Shown in pieces: positions 46,617 to 58,200 of a stretch of 64,000 bases of DNA. The position numbers were made by a program, and so were the translations under genes. Origin of the DNA: Dichomitus squalens LYAD-421 SS1 (taxonomy: Eukaryota; Basidiomycota; Agaricomycetes; Polyporales; Polyporaceae). The DNA is taken from assembly GCF_000275845.1 (NCBI RefSeq), contig NW_006766883.1:1449163-1513162 (forward strand), given 5' to 3'. Positions within the stretch are counted from its first letter, which is position 1; each line of letters begins with the position of its first letter. Under the pieces are notes generated by a model. That model was given only the letters and a program-made list of their open reading frames with translations. It was not told the origin of the DNA and did no database searches.

Positions 46617-47997
46617 TTACTCACGAGGTGCCCATCCCATTGCGTAGTACGCCTGGCGAGCTGCTTCCTCCTTCGCAAGCTGCTTACTAGGCCCAGTACC
46701 GATACCCTTCTCAATCCCGTTGACTGCGCGCAAATTGAGATGAGATGAGGAAAGCGTCAGTGACGATGTGCATACCGAGACATTGAACAGTCCACCGCCC
46801 AGCATGCGCAGGGCCCGTAAACTGCGCGGGGTATTGAACTTCCAGCCGACGTTGTTGAGCGGTCTGGTTGAAGAGAGGAAGAAATGCAGATTGGGGAGCA
46901 GCAGGTGCAAGAGGATTTGGCGGAAGGGGGGGAGCCGGCATGTGGGGTTGCGGAGGGGGCATGTGCATATGGGGAGGTGGAGAATACGGTGGGTACGGAG
47001 CGTGAGCGTTCGGAAGAGGTGCTTGAGGAAACGGCATCTGCTGGTCGGGTCTCAATCTCTTAGACGGCGGCTCTGAATACTGCCCTTGTTGAGCCGGCTG
47101 CGCCGCGCTGGGATCAACAAGGGCAGTTATCCAGTTGAGGACAGCCTGGAAACCTTCTCCAACAAGGACTGCTCCAACGTACGCGTCCATGAGATAGCGA
47201 GTCTCCTACAGCACGCTCAGCGTTGTGAGCCACAGATACGAATGATGCCACGTACTTCGGGGGTCCTGATGTTGGTATCTGGCGAATGCCGCACCTTTTC
47301 CCGCCACTTATACCCTTCCACCCATTTTTCCACCTGCTCAGGGAGTTTGCTTATTTCCAACTGTCACCCTCGAGGTCAGACGCCAACACAGGCTAACGGT
47401 TATAGGACGCGCACCTCGAGAGCTTCCGCCGTCAACATCGGCCGCTTGTTGAAGAATATTAGCGTATAAGCTGCTTCCAACGCTTTCCCTCCGATGGATG
47501 CAAGCCTCCTCCCGTCACCGTAAGGAGAGTCTGGGTTCAGCGGCATGCCAGTGAATTTGATTGAGCGATGAACGAATATTTCGAGCATCGCCTCGCCGTC
47601 GATTTGAGGAGCGGGAGCAAGCTCGGAAGCCATGGTAGACGCAGGGAGCGAGGGTGAACGAGAGCGCTTTAGAGATGGGAGAGGACTGTAAGACTTGGAA
47701 GTCGACGACTGGGGGGTAGGCGGACACGTGCCAGCAGAGTCTAGAGGGGTTATAAGCCTTCCGAATGTGCTGCGGCATTCAAGCATGTGGGAGTAAGAGC
47801 GTAGACCAACCTGAGTGAGTCGGAGTATGTTGCGGTGCTGCGGTAGACATTGACTTTTCGGCGGTAATGATGGAAGGTTCGGGCGGCGTTTTCGATGATC
47901 CGACCCTGAGGAGCTCCTTGAGGACGTCGAGCATAGAATGAAGGGTATCTGTAAGAGCGCGACACTCACAGCCCCGAACGAGGAGGGTACACTTCAT
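46617..47997 (-). CDS. Degenerate RNase III-like domain plus C-terminal dsRNA-binding domain protein
   Basis: The central region follows the RNase III fold: AMLEIFVHRSIKF, then YGDGRRLASIGGKALEAAYTLIFF (where active enzymes have NERLEFLGDA), LEISKLPEQVEKWVEGYKW, and ETRYLMDAYVGAVLVGEGFQAVLNWI (where active enzymes have ADAFEALIGA). The first acidic catalytic cluster is lost and the last Glu is replaced, so cleavage is unlikely. A Pro/His-rich linker leads to a dsRNA-binding domain: FNQTAQQRRLEVQYPAQF, GRWTVQCL, NGIEKGIGTGPSKQLAKEEAARQAYYAMGW. A catalytically dead RNase III plus dsRBD is known in mitochondrial ribosomal protein mL44, but here no targeting leader is clear. The start is either 47997 (MKCTLLVRG), requiring one more intron, or 47633 (MASELAPAP). 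Stop at 46617. Confidence 0.72.
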
Positions 47998-48314
47998 TGC
48001 GGGCGTTCACCACGCTGAAGTAGAAATTTGACTTCCGTTACGCTCTGCTGAACGGCACCCGTCACAAACGGAGACGCATGGTCTTCCGACCGCAGTTCGC
48101 CAAACGCCTGGGCAGAAAGGGAGGACAATGGGTATACTTTCAGCCGCGTGTCTACTATCTCATTACATCTATACAAACACGTTGACTAGGACGCTCTACA
48201 ATAGAGACCTGTCACAATGACTTGATTTGCCGTACATGAGAAGAAATTTGCAAGATATGCACTGTATTGCTTCGGCAAAAACCCCAGCATGCCTAAAGAG
48301 CATGCTTGCAGCAG
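47998..48314. other. Intergenic between two co-directional genes
   Basis: A short minus-strand frame (about 48176-47997, containing DTRLKVYPLSSLSAQAFGEL) looks mildly protein-like and could be an unrecognised 5' exon of the RNase III-like gene. I cannot join it in frame. Confidence 0.3.
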
Positions 48315-51300
48315 TCATGACTCCGTCAGATCGATGACGGGACCAATAGAGCTGGGTTTCGCGGCGGACACGGCCAGCACGCGCCTCTGCTGTTTCGTCA
48401 GTATGCTCCTCAAAGCATCCACAACCGGCTCTTGCGAAGGGTCTGAAGCTAATCGCTGTATGGCGTCGTTGATTCTGAAGAACACATGCCCTGTTAGCAT
48501 CTGGGAGAACCATCGCCATATCTAACCGCTAAATCTTACTTCAACGGCCCTTGAGCCACCACGGGGCAGTCCTTCACCAGATGATGCGGAACATGCCCGC
48601 ACACGGCACAAGGTTGTCCACCAATCAGCTTGGCCTTCTTGGGTCGGGGAACATCACCGGCAGCGGCAAGTGATGTCAGTGCCTTAGACGAACTAGCAAC
48701 AGCGTTTGCAGCGTTGTAAGCGCGAGGAACGGGCCTCGGCATCTGAGCTGCGGTAGCTGGGGACGCCGCGTTGGGAACTGTACCATTCAGCCGCGACGGT
48801 CCTGCAGCGAGCTGGATATGATTGGGCGTGTCATGTAGTATTGGCGGAGTGATTTGAGCTTGTAACGTAGGACGGGGAGCGTTGTCAAGTTTGGGCTTCT
48901 TGGGCGGATGCGGGACGGCTGGTTGAGGTGGTGTTTCTACGAGATGGAGCGGTTGCCCATATATCAAGTGAATTTTCCCAAGCCGATGAAGTGTCTCGTC
49001 GATCACTCGGATAGCGGCACGCTAGGCCAATTCAGATGATGAGTTTCAGATTAGCTGACAACCGCACGTACCCTCTCCTCAATGGTCTCATCCCCAGCAT
49101 GTGACAGTAGGATCAATCTGTAAGTGGCGAGGTTCTCGGGGCTTTCGGTCATAGAGCATTGTCCGGGAGCATGGCGATTGCCGCACAACCCGCAGAACTC
49201 CTCCGGCAGCTCCGGGACCCTCTGGCGATTGTGAACAGGCGATAATGGATGATACAGACCATCGGAGTGTGTTGGTCGCGAGTGCCCATGCTTGGATGAC
49301 GCTATCATACTGGGTGGTGGCGGCGAACCGAGGCCGGACACCGGTAGCATGCGGATGTCGTCCACATCCATGACAGCATCATCGGTCCCGTCTGAGTCTG
49401 AAGCTGCGTCCGATACCGGAGCATGGAAGTCAGAATCATCCGAGCCAGTCGACTTGCCCTTCGACTTCCTCCTCCTTTTGTCCTTGCCTTTGTCCTTCTC
49501 CTTGTTCTTGGTCGGGGTGTCACCTAGATTGATAGTTTGCTTTATTGGACATCAGTACGGTTGTTGGACACTGGACACTGCGGAGGGTACCTGGGGGAAA
49601 ACGGCAGCGGCTTTACGGCGCACGCCGCGGCCGGTCTGCTCTTTCTCCTTCTCGGCAGCTGCTCGATGGGCAATGAGTTCCAGCGCCTTCGTCCACGCGT
49701 CCGCCTGCTCTGACTGCTCGGCTGCTTCTTCTGCCAGTTCCTCCATACCCTCCTTATCTGCTGACCAAACCTTGGCGAACGAGAACAACGATCCGGCGCC
49801 AGACTCCGATTCGACCTGGTCGCCTTCCTTCTCTGTCTTCTCGATCAGGTTATCAATGTCATGTTCGGAGTCTGTGTCGAACCAATAGGTAACTGCCTCA
49901 GCACACAGCGTAGGGAGGATCGTCTCACAATGGACTTCTCGAGCGACTGTTTCCTCCGTCTCCTCGAAGAGAGCCTTAGCACCGAACAGGAGGATTGATT
50001 GTACGTCTTCTCGAGAACCACTCTCATCATCCATTTTCTGGACGATGAGATGGTCAAGGATGAGCTTCTTTTTGCCAGTTTGCATAATACGCTCTAAGGG
50101 CAGTTAGCACCGTATCAGCTTTTCGGAGCTTACGACGCACCTTCCGCAGAGTCCTTGACCATTAGCTTGAACACAAGCACGGTCTTCGTTTGACCATATC
50201 GGTGCGCCCGAGCAATCGCCTGCAAACAGTAATCGAGTTATTCTTATGCCAAAAGTTTAGTGATGGAACAATTTACTTGGAGGTCCTGGAGATAGAAGCA
50301 AGTAGGGTCAGCCTGTAATTCGTACTTATCAACTCTCGATGTTAACGTACCTGATGGGGATTGAAGTCGGGGTCAAATATAATGACTGTGTCAGCGCTCC
50401 ACAGGTTGATGCCGACGCCGCCTGCGCGAGTTGTCAGAAGGTAAATGAAGACGTCCGAGTCCTTTTTGTTGAACTCGTCCATCCCCTTCTGACGATCTGC
50501 CTGCTTCGTGTTGCCGTCCTGGGACACGTATATCAGTGTGTTGCACCTTTCTGTTCACCACCACCTACTTACAAGTCGGAGGTATGTGATACCTTCGCCC
50601 ACCAAGAAGTCTTCGATGATATCAAGGGCGATTGCGAACTAGCAAAGGTAGCCCGTCAGAAAGGTAAGCTGACGGGCTACCTTATCAGTGCGGCGAAACG
50701 TACCTGGCTGAAAAGTAGGACTCGGTGACCGCGAGCTCGAAGCTTGGGCAGCATCGTCTTCAGAAGACGCAACTTTGCGCTGGCTCCGATGAGACGCTCA
50801 TGTGTTTCCGTCGGAGACAATCCTTTCGGCTCAATATTTGGGGACACGAGGTAAGGATGTTGAACGCATCTGTAAACGAGGATCAATCGTGAGGCTTCGT
50901 CCATATTCCTGTATAGCATACTTTCGGAGCTGCATCAGCATGTTGTTCATGTTGGTCTTGGTGACATTGCCCTTCGAAGATGAGGCGTTGGGTTCCGTAA
51001 GACTGCGTAAAATATCGAGGTTTTGGCCTACAAGACATTCAGCTGGAATATAACGCGATGTCAACAGGGAAGAGACATACTCAAAATGGAACGATAGATC
51101 TCCTTCTGCAGCGGCGCCATGCTGACTGGGACAATGACTTCGTTCTTACATAGCACAAATGTCAGGTACTATCCAAGCATGGCCGACAGGCTACCCTACC
51201 TTCGGCGGGAGCTGCAGAACTTCAGACTTGATGCGGCGGAGGAAATACGGTTTCAATCGCGTGTGCAAGTCCGCGACCAGCTCATCTGTAAGTTCTTCGT

Positions 51301-54300
51301 ATTGCTTCGAGAGAGCTTCCAGGTCGGCCCACTCGTCAGGATCGAGGAAGTTCATGAGATTGAACAGCTCCCGAATGTTGTTGTTCAGTGGCGTCTGGCA
51401 AAAAACTGAGTATCTACACCTTGTGTCATTGAGAAGTGCAATGACTTACGCCGGTCATAATGATGCGGTGCTTGCTCTTCAGCTCTTTTAAGCGCTTGAA
51501 GATGAGGCTCGCATCGCTCTTCACTGTGTGGAGGATGATCAGTAGCCGATACAGTAAGCTGAATGATGAGACTCACGCCGTTGACCTTCGTCCACCACCA
51601 GCATCTCCCAGCTCGGGGTGCTCTTGAAAACTGGCCCAAATTCCTTTGTATTTGTGATCGTCTCATATGTCGTGACCAAGACGTGGTATTTCGCGCCAGT
51701 GGTACCCGACGTGGGACGAGAATGAAAGAGCTCATACTTCTTGATGATCTCGCGTGCCTTGGCGTCGCCATAGAACGGAACAACACGCAACTTCGGGGCC
51801 CAGCGTTCAAACTCGCGCACCCAATTCGTAATTGTCGAATTCGGGACTACAACCAGGGCTGGGAAGCACTTGAATGCAGAGACGATGTACCCAATGAACG
51901 TAACGATCTGGACCGTCTTGCCCTTCATACGATGTACCGGTCAGTATAGGCACGCTGATATACCGAGAATACATTCTCGTACCAGACCCATCTCGTCAGC
52001 AAGGATGCAATGCTGGAGAGTGTTCCAGTTGTGGCACAACCAGTTCACGCCCTCGACTTGGAACGGCATGAGCTTGAGCTGAGCGCTTTGGCCAAGTTTT
52101 GGCTGGTTGTCGACCGTGAACTTGTGCTTCACCAGCCACCTCGCACCATCCCTCGCAACATCGTTCTTACCACGGGTTGACACAATCACGGAACGCGCAG
52201 CGATGAAACGCTCGAGCGCCTTAACAAAGGCAGCGTAGCTAGCGTCGTCGCTGCGAGGCGGAGAGTCCCAAGATGCTGTCAAAATCCTATCAGTAACAAA
52301 GGTCGTTATGGCTGATCGTACTAACCATCGTCGTAGCCGAGATCATCCCACTTGATGAACGCCCATGCGACCTGGGAAGCGTGCTTCTCGCTGAGCTTCT
52401 CCCGAGTAAGAGACTCAAACTCCTCGAGCGTTACAATCGCGTCATCGGAAGGCTCTTCGCCCTGGTCGTACGCCGCAGCTCGCATCTTCGTAATACTGGC
52501 ATCCTCATTGTCATCCGCTTCTTCGTCCGAGGCAACCGCCCTTGACTTGCGGGTCCCCTTTTTGACAGCTCTGGGCTTCCACAATTTGATCTCGAGGATG
52601 CGGTCGACGGTCTTCCACGCAGGAGGTATCCGCTTCTCGGCATCAGGAAGGGCAATGAGCGGGGAGGCTCCCACCTTTTCCTTACCTCCGAGACCTTCGG
52701 GATCGTCACTCCCAATGTCGAAGTCCGCGGGTTCGCCCTCGCCGGCCGCGGAGGCCTGTTGCTCGGAGGTAGGTTCGGGGAGGAGAGGAACTTTGGCCCC
52801 ACCCAGGAGAAAGTTCTTCAATTTTGAAGGGGCGACGGCGAGAAGCCATCCATGCGGAACCCATTCCACGCGGCGATAGCTCCTGTCGACCCACTTGATG
52901 AGATACTCACGAGGGAGCACGGACTTGTAGTTGGGCGGCTCATCAGGCTTGCGAGGAGGCTCGACTGCGTTCTCGGGATAAGGTCGCCAAGCAAGGATGT
53001 GTTCGACCGAGTAGACGTATGAGAAGCAGTCCGCACACCTCCAACCGGTCGATTCCTGATAATAACTGGCTAGTTGAGCGGGAGTGGTGTCGTCGGGATC
53101 GTATCCATCAGGGACAGGTAAATGAGCATAATGAGCGAGGCGCTTGCAAGTAAGGCACCGAAAGAGGAGTTCTTTCGGAGAAGCCTCGTCCGCATCCGGT
53201 TCGTTCTGTAGATCGGGCTGGATGGATGCGCGAGCAGAAGTAGAAATAGAGACGTCGCCGGAGGGAGCCGCAGCAAGGTCAGGCGGTGCAGTAGAATGGA
53301 CAGTCCTAGCGAATGCGTCAGGCTTGAGTGCGACCTCCTTGCAGCCCATACATATACCGCCTTTCATACAGGAACCGCAGATGAACTCAGTAGTCTGATA
53401 GATGTCTAATCCAAGGCGCCTCCCAGGTTCGGGCAAAGTAGAGTGAGCCTCGAGCCACTCGGCTTTGTCGCGTTCTTGAGCAGCACGCAAGATCTCGTCG
53501 CGCTGTGTCTTGGCCAAGCAGCCCCAGTGGGCAGCAACAGGGCATTTCAGGCTGTTCTATGTCAGTACGACATGACCACTGGGAGAAGTTCGTTCACCCA
53601 CCAACGAACCCAACCACCGAGGTTGGCTAGTCTAGTCTCCTCGTCTTCCGAATCTTCGTCTTTCGCTTTCCGCTTGCGACCTTTCTTCCTCGCCTGTTCG
53701 TGGGTGGGTGCCGTTTGGCACTTCTCACAAACCGCTCTATGGGCGATCAACGGAGCAATGTCTTCGTTCTCCTCTTCATCGAGCTCGAGGTCGGCGACAA
53801 CGCGGAAGTGACCGTATGCCGGCCGTGAGGCTTTGCCACGGACAGCCTTCTTCTTCTCAGCCTTCGGACGGACGGACGAATCGGAATCCGCAGGTGTATT
53901 GTCTTCGAAGTCCTCGTCATCCAGGTTGGAGCGCAGAGTCTTGCGAGCTCGAGTCGATTTTCTGGTAGGTGCCCGAACTTCTTGTATGTCGCTGTCGGAG
54001 TCAGAGTCGTGGATCATGATTGCCCGCGTGGCTGTTCGAGTCTTCTGGCGGTTGAACGGAAGTGTGGTCCCGAGCTTCTTGTTCGCAGTGGCGGCTGCGG
54101 TTCGCGTGCTGCGTCGTGCGGCCGGCAGAGAGTCATCGTCAGAATATTCTTCCGAATCCGCATCTTTGGCCAGCTCGTCCGAACTGTAGGCGTCCGGAGA
54201 ATGATTGGCACGTGCGGTTCTGGACTTGAGGCCAGGAATTTTGACCGTAGGTATGACTCGACGACAGCTCGGATGAACGTCTGAGGACGACGGGTCAAAG

Positions 54301-54946
54301 GAGGGCAGAGTGCCCGTTGCATAAGATTCTCCTGCGGACCACTGAGTATGCTTCGCAGGCTTACACAGTGAGACACTAACTGTATTCCTGTACAAGGTCC
54401 GGGAAGCGGTGCTCGAAAGAACGCGCAGGTACCTGGCAATGCATGGTTTCAGCACGGCAATCGACACTGAACATCAGCGCAGAGTGAAGACGCAAGTGGT
54501 TGGCTCGAGACCGACAAATCTCGAACAACATTCGTCCGATCTCCTTCACGCCCTGAAGTCAGCACACAGTACAGTATGGCGGCCACTCACGCTGTATATA
54601 ACGCCGTCAGTATACCGGACATAGAAGCCCAATGTTCCCCCGAGCTTCGACTCCCCAACGATGCGTTCAGCTCCCTCTTGGCTAAACTCTTCGTCGGACT
54701 GGATGTCGCGCTCAGCCACCGAACGGTAGCTGGCTTTCTGAGAGCTAGAAAGCGAAGGGATTGAGACAGAGCAAGCCATGTCAAAGCGCTGCTGTCGCGT
54801 GAGCGATGCCGAGCCGTCAGAATCTTCAGCAGCGGACATGGAAGAGTCGGCCGGTACTGGGGCGTCGGAGGATGGCTCGCGAGCGACTGAGCGCACGGGA
54901 GAGAAGAGCATTCTGGCGTCGAAATGGTCGGATGATGGTTCCGACA
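48315..54946 (-). CDS. CHD/Mi-2-type chromatin remodeller, Mit1-like
   Basis: Exon 1 begins at 54946 (MSEPSSDHF). A long acidic/basic disordered N-terminus precedes PHD-like zinc fingers (CEKC ... CPVAAHWGC ... [15 protein letters not shown]; then [16 protein letters not shown] ... GWRCADC). Chromodomain-like segments follow ([36 protein letters not shown]). The SNF2 ATPase then has [29 protein letters not shown] (intron inside Walker A), [30 protein letters not shown] (DEGQ instead of DEAH), [37 protein letters not shown] and [12 protein letters not shown]. After the ATPase come two CCHC-like zinc knuckles ([30 protein letters not shown]) and a final VIDLTES at the very C-terminus. DEGQ and the Cys-rich fingers are typical of fungal Mit1, the remodeller of the SHREC silencing complex. 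About 20 exons, roughly 1,650 residues. The second and third exons near the N-terminus are less certain. Confidence 0.83.
50645..50683 (-). repeat. Perfect 15-bp hairpin filling an intron of the Mit1-like gene
   Basis: Arms 50645-50659 and 50669-50683 (AAGGTAGCCCGTCAG and its exact complement) are separated by a 9-nt loop. They lie wholly in a 65-nt intron (50703-50639), between VLLFSQ and FAIALDI of the helicase lobe 2. They occupy 39 of the 65 bases. Confidence 0.85.
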
Positions 54947-55214
54947 TTGCTGTTTGGGGTGGCGAGAAGGAGGGTGGTAGGAAAGGAGGGAAAGAACGCG
55001 CCTCGACGCGTCGGACACGGTGTGGTCCCAGCAACGCACAGCGCAGGGCTATGGCCAAGGTGTATTACGGCACGTGGAGCAGGCGCACTCGCATGTGGCC
55101 GCGAGTTGCCATCGAAGGCAATGACTACCATACCAGGTAACCTTGTAGCAACAATCATAGCCGGAGGGAGTTCCTTACTTGCGCTTTACCCCCATCCTTT
55201 CCTCCCACTGCTGC
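54947..55214. promoter_or_regulatory. Shared promoter region between the Mit1-like gene and SEC8
   Basis: Only 268 bp separate the two diverging start codons, so both promoters and 5' UTRs overlap or abut. No TATA box is evident. Confidence 0.5.
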
Positions 55215-58200
55215 ATGTCTCGAATACCTGCATACCCTTCTGAACCTGCCAGGCGCACTCGCTCTCCCAGTGTCAGCGAAAATGGTACTATCACCAGGCC
55301 ACTGCAGATCAACCGCCCGCCGCGTCCCACAACACCAAGCGGCAGTTCCGTGCCTGCCGCCGCCGGTTCGCCTCGCGGTCCTACCAGGCCTACCCGATCC
55401 GGCTTGAGAAGCAGGCAAGTCTCCGAAGTCTCCGCAACCGACCGCTCGTCAATGGAATCGCGTGTGACCCGAGACTCGAGAGACGCGTACGACGGACGAC
55501 CATCTGGCCTACCTGACGGCCCACAGCCCTCGAGATCGCGGAATATCGCAATGAACGGCTATGATCAGCCCAATGGACTTCCGAGAACCTCTGCATCTTC
55601 TCAACCCAAAGAGCTGTCGCCTACGGGTCTCGCTGCCATAGCGGCGTTCCAGAGTATCGCGGGGAGGAGGAGGGGTATGTCAACCGACGACATGATGGAC
55701 GCGGAGTATGAGGAGCAGAAGCGGAGGGAGATTGAAATGCAAAAGGCTCGTCAGAGGAGGATCAAGGAGAAGGTTCCTGGCCGGCGGGCCACAGGGAAGG
55801 CGAAGGCAGGCGATATTGACGGTAAGTGCCTCTAAGTCCTTCAGCGATGATGCAACCCGTGGATAGGCGCATAAGCAATGTATGACGAGGCTTGATGCTT
55901 AATATTGACTGCAGCGGTCCTCGATGAGATCAAGGATGAGTGGGCAGTTGTCACCGATCCCGATGTAAGTTGCAGAAGGTAGTTCTCCAATATATCATCA
56001 GATTGACTGGAGTAGTTCAACCCAGTCGACCTCGCATTGCAACTGCTGGACGAAACGTCACTTGGGAAAGACATGGATTCGTTCCGGAGAACGAAGGATA
56101 TGCTCTCGCGAGCTATGAAGGGCTCCGTGGACCGTGCGTAACTCAGCCAAACTCCAGCATATCTCGTGATAGAATTTCTGTCGACTGCAGAACATTATCA
56201 GGCGTTCAATGCTGCCCTACCTCACCATGCATCTCTGCTCAATCATCTCGATGCCACACAAGTACAAATCAAGGACGCTCGCAATGCGCTGCAGGAAGCA
56301 AAGGAGACGTTGGGCAGCAAACGCGCGGACCTTGTGCAATTGTGGACAAGAAACCAAACCGTCGAAGAGATGATGCGCATTCTGGATCAAATGTCCGTCA
56401 TCTATTTGCTCAGGATGCCTTGGTATCACTGCTGACGTCTGCGTAGCGAACACCTGAAGTTGGTTCCCGATGCTCTCGAGAGTCTCATCCTCGAGAAGCG
56501 TCTCTTACAAGCAGCGGCCCTCTTAATCCGTAGTTTGAAGCTGATCAACAAGCCCGATATGCGGGAGATAGGTGCAATTTCGGACTTACGAAGCTATCTG
56601 GTTGGCCAAGAAACGGTATGGAGATGCAGGTCTTCGAGTTCAATGTTGTTCCCATCTCACCTTGCTTTTGCCTCAGACATTACGGGAGATCCTCGTTGAC
56701 GAACTCCACAGTCACCTGTACCTTAAGTCGTTCTGGTGCGAGTCACGATGGACCGTGTACACACCTAACCAAAACGGATGTATGTCGAGCGTACACTGTT
56801 TTGACACACGTTGTTAACTGTTTGACAGTCTCCAGCTCAGAGGATCAAGACGATGGTGCTTACGCCCAGTCAACAAGACCACTATCAACATCGTCCCCCA
56901 TCTCACCAACTACGTCGAAACGATCATCGCGGTTGGCTAGATTTCTTGATGATCTTGCGCTGCGTCCCAATGATCCGCCCTTTGATGTCAATGACACGGG
57001 ATACCGGAAAAGCTTGTCGGGCGGCCTTTCAGGGCTTGGTCCGACGTCCTCTGGTGCACTGTTTGGTTCAGCATCGTCGTCGAATGCTCAGCCGCGCAAT
57101 CCCGAAGCAGATTCCTTCGCGTACATCGAGACGCTCTTGGAATCTCTCGCCATCTTGGGCAAGCTTGGCACCGGATTGGACATCGTTGCCCAGAAATTAC
57201 CTGGAGAGATTTTCTCTCTAGTCGAAGCGACAGTGGAAGAGGTATCCGAACGAGCCGAGTATGGTCGTCGAGGCTCGGTCATTGCAATGGTCGACTCCGC
57301 CAATGCGACGGCAACACGATCCCCTGACCTTTCCTTCCTGTCGGCTCCGGCTATTACATCCAACGCTATGGGCATCGCCGGTGTCGCCATTGCTACTGCG
57401 CTACAGGGATCGCCTATGCATGCGCGTCGCGCTGTCATGGATGCTACAGCATTGCGACTGACGGCATTGGAGTCCTCGACGAAGATCTTGGATCAGGAGA
57501 TACTGAAAGATTTCTTCTGGACATTGTACTCTAAGCTCATCGCTGTCAGCGAAGGTCTGCGTGTGGTCTACGAGATTGCAAACCGTATCGGTTCTGTATG
57601 TTTTCCGCGCCACATATTTTACACGGGGGAAACGTTCCTGACCATTGATGTTGCTGTCGTGTAGCGGAGGGACTACAAGGACTCATCTGGAACCAAGCCC
57701 GGAGCATTGTTTCCCCTGGAGGAAGTCTGGGCACCCATACAGGCGGAGGTGAGTCGTTTACGTATCAAGTCTGTACATCTGCTTACAATGTAATATAGGT
57801 TAGGACTCTCCTCAGCGATTACATTACCGACGAGGAGCAAGGCGCGGTATCCGGTCGCAATCCAATCTCGTCCATCAACGAGATTCTTCGGGACGGTCGC
57901 TACAATCGCGACAAAGGAAAGGTACATGGATTGGTCGTGTCGTATGTGAAGCATACTCACCTTCGATTTCTAGCCTATCTTCCGTTTCGCGGACACAGAT
58001 GCGAAGTCCGCAACGAAGACTTTGCGTCGACACGAGGACGAGCTCACTCGTGTTCTCAAGGATACGGTTCCAGGCCTTGTACAGGGTTCAGAGAATGCCG
58101 TGCAAGCAACGCTAGCAGCCGTTGGTACCGATGACCGTTTGATGGGCACCGGCCAACACCATCGACTATTGATGCATCCCAATGCGTTCCACGTCAGCGT

